Source: Clostridia bacterium (lineage in GTDB: Bacteria; Bacillota; Clostridia; Lachnospirales; Lachnospiraceae). From it: a DNA stretch of 64,000 nt. The position numbers were made by a program, and so were the translations under genes. This document shows, in pieces, positions 32,301 through 41,189 of the stretch (position 1 is the first letter of the stretch; the number at the start of each line of letters is the position of its first letter). Below the pieces are notes generated by a model, which saw nothing but the letters and a program-made list of their open reading frames with translations, did no database searches and was not told the DNA's origin. Location of the stretch: contig CAJTHL010000019.1 in NCBI GenBank assembly GCA_910576205.1, forward strand, positions 23,378 to 87,377, in the 5' to 3' direction.

Positions 32301-34312
32301 TCCCCGGTGGACAGATCCCTGATCTGGAAGCCGGTGCCCGTCATCGGGATAATATTGCCGGTCTCCGCGTCGCATTTCTCTACACGCAGCCTTGCAGTAA
32401 TGGTACGGTTATTCAGGATATAGCTGTAAGTCTGTCCGTTAGAGGAAATAAAGACCGTAAAATCCGGGACAAATGCCTTCCCTTCTTCGCCGGCTATTTG
32501 GTGGACCGTATAACGGCCATAAGGCAGCATTTTGGAAGAGGCGAAGCCGTCCCCATCGGTAGTGAGCAGGTCACGCTCGCTTTCCTTCGCTGCGTCATAG
32601 CTGCCCGCAGCCTTTAAGAATACTTCAAAAACCGCGCCGGCCTCCGGGCGCTCAATTACACCCTCATTGGGTTCGTCCGTATTTTCATCCCCGGACACAT
32701 CCGGGTCCAGGTCGTCCGTATGCTTCACAAGCTGGATATTTCCGTAAATGACCGTTTCCTTGACCTGGTTCTCGGTGGTGTTCAGCTCCACTTCATAAAG
32801 TGTGGGAGAAGCGCCCACCTCATAGACCGTATCATTTAAGAGGTAGCCGGTGCTCGGATCGATCTCCCGCACGGTCCAGTTATCGCCGCAGACATAGTAC
32901 CGGGTCATAAAGCTGCCGTCCGGCCCGGTAGTGTAGGTGTCTACCAGCTCGCCATTGTTATAAATTCCGTAGGCTGCCCCGGCAAGGGTGGCGTCGCCCT
33001 GGGCGGTGCCGGTATCTGCGTCGCTCTTTACCACATGGACGCGGAATTTTTTCAGGATATTGCTGAAATGCACCGTGGAGGTCTGGCCGCTTTCAATGGT
33101 GACGTACTGCGCGGAAGGGGTCACATAGCGGTCCACCGGCAGCTCCTTCACCAGATAGGTGCCGGGCAGCAGCTTTTCCTTGATCTGCCCGTTTTCCCCG
33201 GTAGTGACAGTTTCATCCACCTTATTCCCCAGGATGTCCGTGCCGGAGATATGGAAAGGAATCCCGGACACAATGCCGTCCTCGCTGGTCTTGACAATCT
33301 TTGCGGTGCCGTAGGTCTCGGTCTTGATCTTTACAAAGAAGGAGACCGGGTCGCTGGCGCCGGTCATCATGGTCTGGTAGCCGGGCCTCCCCCAGATCAG
33401 CATGTCATTGGCAACTGGAATATCCTTTCGGAATTCAAAGGTGACAGGGTCCAGGATCATGTTCTTGCTGGTGAACGTGTACTTGTTCCCGCTTCTTGTG
33501 ACGGAAACGCCGCTGCCCTTCAAGGTTTCCAGGTTGATTTTCAGGTTATTGGTGTCCGTGACGGTCAGGGTATAAACTTTTTTCTCCGTGTCCCATTTCA
33601 GTTCCAGCTCCGGTGCTTCGCTTTTCTTGGAAGCGGTAAAGGACGGGACTGTGGAATGGGAGGCAACCTGTGAAAGAATCCAGTGATAGACTTTTTCCGC
33701 AGGACGTCCGGCAATCACGCTGAAATACTGGTCTGCGTTTGCCTGGCCGTTCCCATGCCGGCTGTAAGGGTCACTCCTAAGCTGCTGCTGATACTCCCAG
33801 AGGATGATCTGTGTCGCCATTTTATAATCGTCCTCGTTAATGCCGGACACAGGGAGGGAAGCGCCGGGTTTCCAGCCGTAGATCGCCGTCAGGGTAATGC
33901 CCCGGCGTGCTTCTGCCGGAAGAAGGTTTAAGTAATTGCTGTTTGTACCGCTTTCCGATGTATAGGTATTGTCAGAAGTGTTATAGGCAATGCCGCTCTC
34001 CACACAATAGACCTGCTGGCTGCTCCCGTCCGAAGCTGTCAGCATATAATGCCGGTAAGCGCTGCCCCCGGAACTGCTGCGCACATCCATCGTCCTGTCA
34101 GAATTGTAAACAAGGTAGGTGTAAGGCGCTGGCGCATAATAATGCTGCCCGTCAGACCCCACATATTGATCGCCCAGCCAGGAGCTTGCTTTCTGTCCCG
34201 GCGAAAACGCAAACGCCTGAGTAGGGATCAGCCCAAAGACGCATACTGCGCAGAGAAGAAATGCCAGCAGCCGCTTTAGGCCGCTACGGTAATGGATTGT
34301 TGTTTTCTCCAT
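29393..34312 (-). CDS. Thioester/Cna-B surface adhesin fused to a class B sortase
   Basis: A 1639-residue surface protein. Residues 1-35 are a signal peptide. Cys103 (VYCVES) and Gln168 in TQIILW form a thioester adhesin domain pattern. About nine SpaA/Cna-B-like repeats follow (residues 330-1290), then a Pro-rich stalk, the sorting signal VPQTG (1336-1340), a membrane helix (1345-1364) and a basic linker. Instead of ending, the frame continues through a second helix (1383-1402) into a class B sortase: His1522 (YGHN), Cys1620 (TLSTC), Arg1627. No stop or restart lies between the parts. The topology puts the sortase outside, beside its own substrate. Confidence 0.9.
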   Translation of the reverse strand: MEKTTIHYRSGLKRLLAFLLCAVCVFGLIPTQAFAFSPGQKASSWLGDQYVGSDGQHYYAPAPYTYLVYNSDRTMDVRSSSGGSAYRHYMLTASDGSSQQVYCVESGIAYNTSDNTYTSESGTNSNYLNLLPAEARRGITLTAIYGWKPGASLPVSGINEDDYKMATQIILWEYQQQLRSDPYSRHGNGQANADQYFSVIAGRPAEKVYHWILSQVASHSTVPSFTASKKSEAPELELKWDTEKKVYTLTVTDTNNLKINLETLKGSGVSVTRSGNKYTFTSKNMILDPVTFEFRKDIPVANDMLIWGRPGYQTMMTGASDPVSFFVKIKTETYGTAKIVKTSEDGIVSGIPFHISGTDILGNKVDETVTTGENGQIKEKLLPGTYLVKELPVDRYVTPSAQYVTIESGQTSTVHFSNILKKFRVHVVKSDADTGTAQGDATLAGAAYGIYNNGELVDTYTTGPDGSFMTRYYVCGDNWTVREIDPSTGYLLNDTVYEVGASPTLYEVELNTTENQVKETVIYGNIQLVKHTDDLDPDVSGDENTDEPNEGVIERPEAGAVFEVFLKAAGSYDAAKESERDLLTTDGDGFASSKMLPYGRYTVHQIAGEEGKAFVPDFTVFISSNGQTYSYILNNRTITARLRVEKCDAETGNIIPMTGTGFQIRDLSTGEFVTQEIYYPNPETLDTFYVSDEGWLMLPEPLHTGDYELYEVAAPYGYVLSSEPVPFTIDGSEAVVTVSQYNMPQKGQLTITKTGEVFASVQKNGGLYQPVYEVMGLPGAVYDVIADEDIYTGDGTLRAAKDTVVETLTTGEDGTAQSGLLYLGRYRLEERQAPEGMVLSTQPEYAELTYAGETVEVTQTAVGLYDERQKVAVSLSKALETDELFGLGMNEEYKDISFGLYASADLTALDGSVIPAGGLLEVVSVSPNEADGYGASFASDLPFGSYYVKERTTNSAYILPDTEYPVIFEYAGQEAALVQVLVNEGGAVPNDLLRGRVDGVKVGENPEGGEDVELAGAVMGLFKPDTEEFTGENALLTVTTAEDGSFAFENIPYGHWIVKEISSPALYTVSPEQHHIYIGVDGQSIEIKVENTLIRGSVQVMKTEAVDEPSSVEKKDKDNNTFLRFLSGAVFDLYEDANGNKEFDSEDTKIGTLKESDAGYHTAENLLAKGYFVKESKAPEGYQMDENAYYFEITEDGQVAVVENGEAGRGFTNEAYRGNLKITKDSSDGRKDGFAFEVKNADGSYCETFTSPKSGVIEVKGLRVGIYTVTEISNRASRDYIIPDAATVEVKADETATVQFFNEKPEKPETPDSPENPKTPSNPSTPSTPSNPGKAVPQTGDDNFIFLYGGLLALAVIGGGVFTVCRYRKGKSRKISPKAKAANIAVITLCAALALGSGFLIVRDLGQYAESAGTYDGLAEHVEIPEQISEPEEMGAEETGREDSSVVLPVVDFEALRENRPDIIGWLNLPDTAINYPVMQADDNEYYLHHLYDGTYNKVGGLFADYENQADFSDRNTIIYGHNMRDGSMFATLNEYDTQSYFDEHPQMYLVTPDGGYVMEVFSAFEAKPAESGSDTSPWRLSWKDDGAYTTWLSEMAGRSVIETDVTVTSSDKVLTLSTCTPGGKSRFIVMGKLAAEND

Positions 34313-34350
34313 GTAATATCCTCGCTTTCTTAAAATACTAAAGGACAGCT

Positions 34351-35532
34351 TTATTCGCTGTCCCTGTCGTCAAAATCGTCCTCGGAGAGAAATTCCGTCT
34401 CGCCGTAAGCCTCATCCGGGTCAAAGCCTTCGCCGTACCCGTCATCCTCGAAATCTTCGTCATCCTCTGCCTGCTGTTTCGGACGGACGATCTTCACATA
34501 ATAACCAACACCGCCTACTGCAAGAAGGGCAATGATAATAAAGATGATCGTGCCGGCGCTGCCCTTGTCCTTTTTCGGCTGCTCTGCCTGTGCGGGTTCC
34601 TCAGTTTCCGCAGGTTTTTCTTTCCCGGCGCAGCCCTTCAGGTCGTTCTTGCAGACCGGGCAGGCGGTATTGACTTCCCCGGCCACGCATTTATCCGTAC
34701 AGGTGCAGACATCCTCCGCCGGGATCACGCTCATGGTGCCCTCGCTCTTTTCCGCCAGCGCCATCAGGTCGGCCTCGGTAACGCCGTTCAGGAAGTAGAC
34801 GTTGTTACCGTCCCGCTTTCCGTCAATAATCAGATAGAACACATTCCCGTCCTCGGTGGTGATGGTATAAAACTGTTTATCCCCATCTGCACCGGTGGCC
34901 GTATCTAACACCGTGCCGGTGCCTTCCGGGGTAAACGCGCCATCCGGGATAGCGGAAGGGGTTTCCGTTTCCTCCTGTGAACCGGAGCTGCCGGTATTGG
35001 CGCCAGAGGCTGTATTGCTGCCGGCATTGGCGCCCGTATTCGTACCCGTATTAGAGCCGTTCCCGGAATTGCTGCTTTGGGCGTTATTATTTGTACTGCC
35101 AGGAGAAGCAGCCTGCGCCTGTGCCGGTTTTACCGCCGTGCCGCCCTGGTTCTGCTGTACCGCGGCAGCAGGTTTTTCCGTGGGTTCCGGTTCCTCATAA
35201 TAAGGATTCTCAAACTTCACGGTCTTTGAGCGGTTCCCGGCATAGTCCTGGGCGTACACGCTTACCTGCTTTTCCGTGCCGGCATAATCCTTTAAGGTGA
35301 CGGAAGCCGCCCCATTAGTTAGGGAATTGATACGGTTCCCGTCCACAAAGACCGCCTCCACGCCGGAATTATCGTCGCTGCTCTCTATTTTCAGCGTATC
35401 GCCGTCCAGAGAAGCAGCAAGCTCCGGCGGTGTGGTATCTTTGTCCCCGGCTGCATAAGCCGTCAGGGGCAAAGCTATGGCGCTTATGACAAGCATAAGC
35501 GCCAATAGCAGAGAGATTTTTTTAGTCCTCAT
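34351..35532 (-). CDS. CD1107-family mobile element protein (DUF4366)
   Basis: A 393-residue exported membrane protein. ATG 35532 (AGGAGG upstream) gives a clean signal peptide ending TAYAAG. An Ig-like segment (AGDKDTTPPELAAS onward), a long Ser/Thr/Asn/Gly-rich linker, the DUF4366 core (FYTITTEDGNVFYLIIDGKR), a Cys-rich CTCTDKCVAG..CPVC patch, a membrane helix near residue 330 and an acidic cytoplasmic tail follow. Part of the T4SS-linked surface set of Tn1549-like ICEs; the exact role is unknown. It overlaps the DUF4315 gene by 11 bases. Confidence 0.88.
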   Translation of the reverse strand: MRTKKISLLLALMLVISAIALPLTAYAAGDKDTTPPELAASLDGDTLKIESSDDNSGVEAVFVDGNRINSLTNGAASVTLKDYAGTEKQVSVYAQDYAGNRSKTVKFENPYYEEPEPTEKPAAAVQQNQGGTAVKPAQAQAASPGSTNNNAQSSNSGNGSNTGTNTGANAGSNTASGANTGSSGSQEETETPSAIPDGAFTPEGTGTVLDTATGADGDKQFYTITTEDGNVFYLIIDGKRDGNNVYFLNGVTEADLMALAEKSEGTMSVIPAEDVCTCTDKCVAGEVNTACPVCKNDLKGCAGKEKPAETEEPAQAEQPKKDKGSAGTIIFIIIALLAVGGVGYYVKIVRPKQQAEDDEDFEDDGYGEGFDPDEAYGETEFLSEDDFDDRDSE

Positions 35533-35767
35533 TCTTATCCTCCTGTTTCTGCAGCGGGCCATCCCCGGACGGGGCGGACTGCTGCGATTTCAGAAATTCG
35601 GCCAGCTGCTGGGGTGTCAGATGGAAGCTGCGGGCAATCGCCACATAATCGGTATTCTCCAGCTCCGTTTTCTGCTTTTCCAGGTCGCGGAGCTTGGCCT
35701 GCATCTCCGCAATCTTTGTTTTTGTCTTGTCGATCTCTTTCTCCAGTTTCTCAATCTTAGGATTCAA
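35522..35767 (-). CDS. DUF4315 family protein
   Basis: An 81-residue protein, mostly one coiled coil (KLEKEIDKTKTKIAEMQAKL) followed by DYVAIARSFHLTPQQLAEFL, the DUF4315 signature. The start is TTG 35767 after GGAGG. It is always found between CD1108- and CD1107-type genes, as here, and overlaps the latter. Function unknown. Confidence 0.88.
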   Translation of the reverse strand: MNPKIEKLEKEIDKTKTKIAEMQAKLRDLEKQKTELENTDYVAIARSFHLTPQQLAEFLKSQQSAPSGDGPLQKQEDKNED

Positions 35768-35785
35768 TTTATTACCTCCAATCTG

Positions 35786-38674
35786 TCAGGGCAGACGCCC
35801 AAATGTATAAAAATGCTGCTGCCAGTAGCTTGTGTTGATATTTGCGTAGGAGATCGGGTCCCCGCAGTGGATCATCATCCCGTTGCCCACATAGATTCCC
35901 ACATGGCTTGCGCCGCTGGTATTGTAGGTGCCCTGGAAGAATATCAGGTCGCCGGGCCTTGCATCCGCGCTTGATACAGGCGTGCACACGCCTAAAAGCC
36001 CGTCCGCGGTAAGCCGTCCGAAGTTCCAGCCCACGCCGCAATGGTTGACTACCCAGGAAACATAGCCCGAACAGTCAAAGGAAGTGGAAGGACTTGCGCC
36101 TCCCCATACATACGGATAGCCTAAATACTTTTCGGCCTCCGCGAGCATAGCGGCAAACTTTTCATCCGCAAGGGCCTCCGGCGGGACGTCATAGTCAAAA
36201 TAGTTCCCTCCGCCGCCTGCGCCTGCCTCCGGTAAATGCCGCTCGCTGGTATCGCCGGTATCGGCAAAATACAAAGGATTCATATACTGGCCGTCAACCA
36301 GCACCTCCAGGTGCAGGTGCGGCCCGGTGGAATTTCCGGTGCTGCCGACCTTCGCGATCACATCCCCGGCCTTTACCTCCTGTCCGGCAGATACAAGAAT
36401 CTGTGAACAGTGGCCGTATTTGGTGGTAAGGGAGTGCCCCTCATAAGCCTCGCCCTCAATGGCAACACACAGGCCGTATCCGCCGGCTTCACCGGCCAGC
36501 GTGACCGTGCCGTCATGCCCGGCTAAAATCTCCGTGCCCTGGGGCATCCCGATGTCAACGCCGGTATGGTAGTTCTTTCCCCCGCTGACCGGGTGTACCC
36601 GGTAGCCGTAATAGCTGGTGACATAGGGCAGCCAGTTCGTGCCAAATACATTTTTCACATACTGCCGGTTGCCTTTGGTCTGCAACAGAATCTCGCAGAT
36701 TTCCTTCTGGTCTGCGTTCATGCGTGAGACAACCAGGTTTTCAAGCGGCACGGAAGTAAGCGTTACATTCAGGATGTGCCACTCATAAGACACTTCTTCC
36801 TCCGTTTCCTCCCCGGTCTCCGGGTCAATGCTGGTTTCTGTCCGGTAGCGGGTTTCCGTTTCTTCTGAAAAAGACAGGGAATACTGCCCGTTAAAAAGCT
36901 CCCGGAGGACGCCCTCGACCTGCGCATAGGTAAAATTCTGATAGGCAGAAGTGAGGTACCCCATCAAGACATAGGGATCGTGCTCAATGGGGCCGATATT
37001 ATAGCGGTACTCGTCATAGCCGGGCCGGTCTGTTTCCACACGGTTGACCTGAATCTGCAGGTCCGTTTCCCACTCGGTATAAGCAAGCTCCGCATTGTTG
37101 ATGTCCGCATCGTCCGCCAGATAGGTAGAGGCTGCAAGGCTGCCCAGCCCTCCGGCCCCCAGGTTGGAAAAGGAAGAAATCAGGGACGCGATCAGGAAAA
37201 ATACCAGAAGGAGCAGGAGCACGATCCCGCATATGACCGGGTGGCGCCTGACGGCATGGACCACGCCGGCAGCGATCTTTTCCGTAGTAACGGCGGTGTC
37301 CTTTGCACGCTTTCCCGCTTTTTTCGCTTCTCTGGCTGCTTTGGCATACTGGCGTTTTATCTTTTGTTTCTGCCACATCCGGGCAAGAAGGTTTTTCTTC
37401 AGCTCCAGGCTGTCATGCAGGGTCTGCCGGTAGGCAAGCCGGGCATTGGCCCTGGCTGATCTCTGCTGTAATTTTGCCACCCTGCGGTACGGCGCCGTCT
37501 TATGCCTGTGATATGCCATGCGCAGCCCCGATTCGCTTACAAGCTCGGTGCGGTGGGCCGCTTTAATGCCGACATTTTCATTCTCCGCCTGGTAAATCTT
37601 TTTATGGGCGTAACCCACCGCCATATTTGCGCCGGCCTTTACCGGGCGCATCGGAACGGACCCCTTGACATGGGCCCGCTGGGATTTTACCTCCTTTTCA
37701 AATTTCAGGCGCTTTTTGGCCTTGCCCGTATCGGGATCAGAAGATGTTTCCATCCGCAGCTTACGGCGGGCAGGAAGGCGGTTTTCCGCCTGTTCCAGTT
37801 TTTCCGCTGTCCGTTCTGCTTTCCGTCTGGCCTGGGTGAGTTTCTTATCCGCTGTTTCCGGTGGGAGTTCGTCAGCGGTAAATTCCAGCTTGGAAGGCCG
37901 TTTTGGTTCTCCTTCGGCTGCCTCCGGCGGTTTCTCCTGAGGTTCCTCGGCTTTTGCCGCCTCCTGAAAATGCTGTTGGTATTTATTGCCATGCTGCCGT
38001 GTCCGGTTCCGGCGTCCTGCCTGGCCGGATTTTTCTTCCCCTTTCTGTGCCCCGGCTCCTTCCTGAAATAGTTTCCCATACCGGGAACCCGCACCTTTCG
38101 GACCGTGTTCTGCAAAAGCTGTCCGTCCGGAATTTTCCTGTCTGGAATCCGCCTCCCTGGGTTCCTCCTGCCTGAAATTCTGGTAAGCGGCATTGCGCCT
38201 CCCTGGGCTCCCCTGTCTGGAATCCGCCTCCCTGGGTCCTTCCTGCCTGAAATTCTGGTAAGCGGCATTGCGTCTCCCTGGGCTCTCCTGGCTGAAATCC
38301 TTCTGCCTGGGTCCCTCCTGCCTAGAATCCCTGTAAGCGGCATTGCCCTGTCTCTGGCTACCCGGCCCGGTTTCCGGCACATATGGCTCTGATTCGGTTG
38401 GTTCCTGTCCGGGAAAAGCCTGGGTAGGGGAATCCTGTGCCGCCGTATCACTGTCTCCGCGTCCGGCAGATATATCTGATCCGTAAGTTTCCATCTGCAC
38501 CGGCGCCGCCTGCCTGCGGTTCCTTGAAGTGCCGGAAGAAGGGGCGTCCCTTGCCCGGCGCAGGTCAAAATCCGGCTCTCCCTGCCGGGCCGCCATGCGG
38601 TCCTCCCCGTGGGAATCCCGCGCCGGCATCCGGGCGTCTTTCTGTTTCCTCTGAAAATTCCTGTCACGCGCCAT
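35786..38674 (-). CDS. CD1108-family T4SS wall hydrolase (M23 + NlpC/P60)
   Basis: A 962-residue protein that would open peptidoglycan for the conjugation channel. The N-terminal 320 residues are disordered, basic and contain three 25-residue repeats. A membrane helix lies near residue 490. Next come an M23 metallopeptidase (His703, Asp707 in HTGVD; HLH at 786-788) and a C-terminal NlpC/P60 domain with Cys868 (FDCSGY) and ASHVGIYVG. Two different wall-cutting domains on one chain are notable; other family members often have a lysozyme instead of M23. ATG 38674 follows GGAGGTG. Confidence 0.9.
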   Translation of the reverse strand: MARDRNFQRKQKDARMPARDSHGEDRMAARQGEPDFDLRRARDAPSSGTSRNRRQAAPVQMETYGSDISAGRGDSDTAAQDSPTQAFPGQEPTESEPYVPETGPGSQRQGNAAYRDSRQEGPRQKDFSQESPGRRNAAYQNFRQEGPREADSRQGSPGRRNAAYQNFRQEEPREADSRQENSGRTAFAEHGPKGAGSRYGKLFQEGAGAQKGEEKSGQAGRRNRTRQHGNKYQQHFQEAAKAEEPQEKPPEAAEGEPKRPSKLEFTADELPPETADKKLTQARRKAERTAEKLEQAENRLPARRKLRMETSSDPDTGKAKKRLKFEKEVKSQRAHVKGSVPMRPVKAGANMAVGYAHKKIYQAENENVGIKAAHRTELVSESGLRMAYHRHKTAPYRRVAKLQQRSARANARLAYRQTLHDSLELKKNLLARMWQKQKIKRQYAKAAREAKKAGKRAKDTAVTTEKIAAGVVHAVRRHPVICGIVLLLLLVFFLIASLISSFSNLGAGGLGSLAASTYLADDADINNAELAYTEWETDLQIQVNRVETDRPGYDEYRYNIGPIEHDPYVLMGYLTSAYQNFTYAQVEGVLRELFNGQYSLSFSEETETRYRTETSIDPETGEETEEEVSYEWHILNVTLTSVPLENLVVSRMNADQKEICEILLQTKGNRQYVKNVFGTNWLPYVTSYYGYRVHPVSGGKNYHTGVDIGMPQGTEILAGHDGTVTLAGEAGGYGLCVAIEGEAYEGHSLTTKYGHCSQILVSAGQEVKAGDVIAKVGSTGNSTGPHLHLEVLVDGQYMNPLYFADTGDTSERHLPEAGAGGGGNYFDYDVPPEALADEKFAAMLAEAEKYLGYPYVWGGASPSTSFDCSGYVSWVVNHCGVGWNFGRLTADGLLGVCTPVSSADARPGDLIFFQGTYNTSGASHVGIYVGNGMMIHCGDPISYANINTSYWQQHFYTFGRLP
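38135..38359 (-). repeat. Three 75-bp tandem repeats inside the CD1108-type gene
   Basis: CCTGAAATTC and its variant recur at 38171, 38246 and 38321, exactly 75 bp apart, within units of the same length. Each unit encodes 25 residues (RRNAAYQNFRQEGPREADSR type). The number of copies could vary without a frame change. Confidence 0.85.
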
Positions 38675-38714
38675 TGTTCTCACCTCCAATCGTTTTCAGG
38701 GTATTTTCGTTTCC

Positions 38715-41189
38715 TCATGCCTTCGTCCCCGCCACTTCATCAAGCCGGGTTGTAAGTACGCTGTACAGCAAGGTATCCTTCGGAAAATGATCGACAAAGG
38801 GGATAATCACATTCCCAAAGAACAGAAGCCCCTCGCCGGGGCCGGAATGGGTCACATAGGAAAGCTGGTGCGGGGAAATCCCCAGCTGCTTCGCCAGAAT
38901 CTGCCGGTCTCCCTGGGCCTGGTTCAGCATGTAGATAAAATCCGAGTTTTCAAAAATATTCTCGATCTCACGGGAGGCCAGCAGGTCCTTCACGTTCTGC
39001 GTCAGGCCGCTCGGTATGCCGCCCCACTTCCTGAACCGTTTCCAGATTTCCACGCTGAAACTCCCGGTCTGGCCTTTCAGAAGGAGATGGAATTCGTCAA
39101 TATAGAACCAGGTCGTCTTATGCTTGGAGCGGTTGGCCGTGACACGGTTCCACACGGCATCCTGCATAATCAAAAGGCCGATCTCTTTCAGGGCCTTGCC
39201 CAGAGACTTTAACTGGAAGCAGAGTACCCGGTGGTTGTTCATATCAATGTTGGACCTATGGTTAAACACATTCAGGGAGCCATTGACGTAGATTTCCAGC
39301 GCCGTGGCGATATTCTGCGCCTCCGGCTCGGATTGTTTCAAAAGCAGCCCGTACAGGTCCCCCAGGACCGGCATATTCTCCGGGCGCGGGTCCTGCAGGT
39401 AATCCCGGTACACCAGCCTTGTGCAGCGGTCAATAATGGTCCTCTCAATCGGGGAAAGCCCCTCCTTGCCGCCGATCACCAGGTCGCACAGGGACAGGAT
39501 AAAATCGCTTTTCAGCGTGATGGGGTTTTCATCATCCGAATAGTCCAGGTTAATGTCCATCGGATTGATATAGTTGGTGGAAGTCGGGGAAATGTCAATG
39601 ACCTGCCCCTGGGCACCGAACTGCTGTACTAAAGGCCCGTACTCATTTTCCGGGTCTGCAATGATGATGTCATCCTCCGTTAAAAGGAACACATTGACGA
39701 TCTCACGCTTTGCCGAGAAAGACTTGCCGCTGCCCGGCGTGCCTAAGAACAGGCCGTTGGGATTCTTTAAGTTCTTGCGGTTCGCCATGATCAGGTTGTT
39801 GCTTAAAGCGTTCAGGCCATAATAAAGCGCCTCGCCCTCCTGGAACAGCTCGCAGGTCGTGAACGGCACGAAAATGGCGGTGCTGCTGGTCGTAAGCCCC
39901 CGCTCAATCTCAACCTGGTTCAGCCCTAAGGCAAGGGAGGACATAAGGCCCTGCTCCTGCTGGAAGTCCAGACGTTTCAGGGCACAGTTATATTTCTGCG
40001 CAATGCCGGAGGCAGACAGGATGTCATTAAGCAGCTTCTGGCGTTTCGGCGCGATGTTCTCCACCAGTACCGTGACTAAAAACATCCGCTCATTCCGGCT
40101 CTGCAAATCCTGTAAGAGATTTTTTGCTTCTTCGCCATAGGTGGCAAGGTCGGTAGGTATGATGTCCATATCGTACCCTGCACGGACCGCTTTCTTCTGT
40201 TCCTCAATGGTCATTTTCTGCAGGTCGGACATCTTGCGCTTGATGTTCTTGATCGCCTGGGCCTGGTCGATGGACTGGATATGCAGGTTCACCGTCACGG
40301 CGTCGTCCAGATCAAGCAGCTCCGCCAGCAGCCGGTCCGTCAGCTCCGGCGCTAAAATCTGCAAAAAGGACGTCGCCCCGGAATGGTCGGCCACCCGGAA
40401 GGTCTTTCCGTCATTTGAGAACGACAGGCCGGAGGGTGCGATAAAATCTTTCGTGGAAAGCCCGGTTTTCGGCAGGTCCGCCCAGGTGAAATGAAACTTT
40501 TCCTGCCCGTCCGGGTGGAGCTGGCTGTGAAGGAGCTCCAGGCGTTCCAGCCCGTTAAGCGGCCTTGCCTGGGCTCCCAGGGCCTTGAAATTCGCCAGCA
40601 CGTCAGCCTCGATCCGCTCCAGGCGCATCTTTGCGGTCCGAAGGTCGTCGGCCTCAATGCCGAAGGTGATATATTTCCGTTTGGTAAGGCCGTTGTTGCC
40701 TTTTTGGAGCTGGCCCTTTAACATATCCCCATACTCCCTGCGGATTCCGTCATATTCGTCGCCGCGGATGGGGATGTCGATACTGCGGGCGAAATCCTGC
40801 ATGTTGGCCCGCTGGTTGACAAAGGTAAGCTGCACACGGATCGAAGCGTCAAAATAATTGAGGAAATCACAGTAGCCCTCAAAAATCTGCGCTTTGTCAT
40901 CCGCCTGTGCGAGCTGGTAGTTAATGTCAAAAAACTGCACCGTCTTGGTGTAGAGCTTATCCGTCAGCCGGCAGATCCCGTCCCGGTACATTTCCTTATA
41001 GGGAATGCTCTGCTGGACCGTCTGCGGGGCATCCGATTTGAGCCCACTGAAAAAGCCGCCTTTCTTAGACGACTTTGCGCGGGAAGCATTACGCCCGCTT
41101 GTTTTTGCGTCGGCCCTGGCTTTTTTTGCCTGCCTGATGTTTCTTTGCAGGCGCTTTTCCTGGGCCTCCTGCTGTCTGGTTTTTGGCAA
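38715..41189 (-). CDS. VirB4-like conjugation ATPase
   Basis: An 824-residue ATPase that powers the type IV secretion channel. Walker A is GTPGSGKS from residue 483, Walker B-like ADPENEYG and FYIDEFHLLL follow. The N-terminal 55 residues are very basic, and the VirB4 N-domain starts at about IPYKEMYRDGICRL. The start is TTG 41189 with GGAGG just upstream. The first 101 bases overlap the PrgI-family gene in another frame. Confidence 0.93.
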   Translation of the reverse strand: MPKTRQQEAQEKRLQRNIRQAKKARADAKTSGRNASRAKSSKKGGFFSGLKSDAPQTVQQSIPYKEMYRDGICRLTDKLYTKTVQFFDINYQLAQADDKAQIFEGYCDFLNYFDASIRVQLTFVNQRANMQDFARSIDIPIRGDEYDGIRREYGDMLKGQLQKGNNGLTKRKYITFGIEADDLRTAKMRLERIEADVLANFKALGAQARPLNGLERLELLHSQLHPDGQEKFHFTWADLPKTGLSTKDFIAPSGLSFSNDGKTFRVADHSGATSFLQILAPELTDRLLAELLDLDDAVTVNLHIQSIDQAQAIKNIKRKMSDLQKMTIEEQKKAVRAGYDMDIIPTDLATYGEEAKNLLQDLQSRNERMFLVTVLVENIAPKRQKLLNDILSASGIAQKYNCALKRLDFQQEQGLMSSLALGLNQVEIERGLTTSSTAIFVPFTTCELFQEGEALYYGLNALSNNLIMANRKNLKNPNGLFLGTPGSGKSFSAKREIVNVFLLTEDDIIIADPENEYGPLVQQFGAQGQVIDISPTSTNYINPMDINLDYSDDENPITLKSDFILSLCDLVIGGKEGLSPIERTIIDRCTRLVYRDYLQDPRPENMPVLGDLYGLLLKQSEPEAQNIATALEIYVNGSLNVFNHRSNIDMNNHRVLCFQLKSLGKALKEIGLLIMQDAVWNRVTANRSKHKTTWFYIDEFHLLLKGQTGSFSVEIWKRFRKWGGIPSGLTQNVKDLLASREIENIFENSDFIYMLNQAQGDRQILAKQLGISPHQLSYVTHSGPGEGLLFFGNVIIPFVDHFPKDTLLYSVLTTRLDEVAGTKA

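Noticed and set aside
30000..34280. Several other long plus-strand frames opposite the adhesin gene
   Set aside because: They are low-complexity translations of the Cna-B repeats in the wrong frame.
38135..38359. Regular 75-bp repeats considered as a CRISPR array
   Set aside because: No unique spacers; the units are fully repetitive, in frame and inside a coding region.
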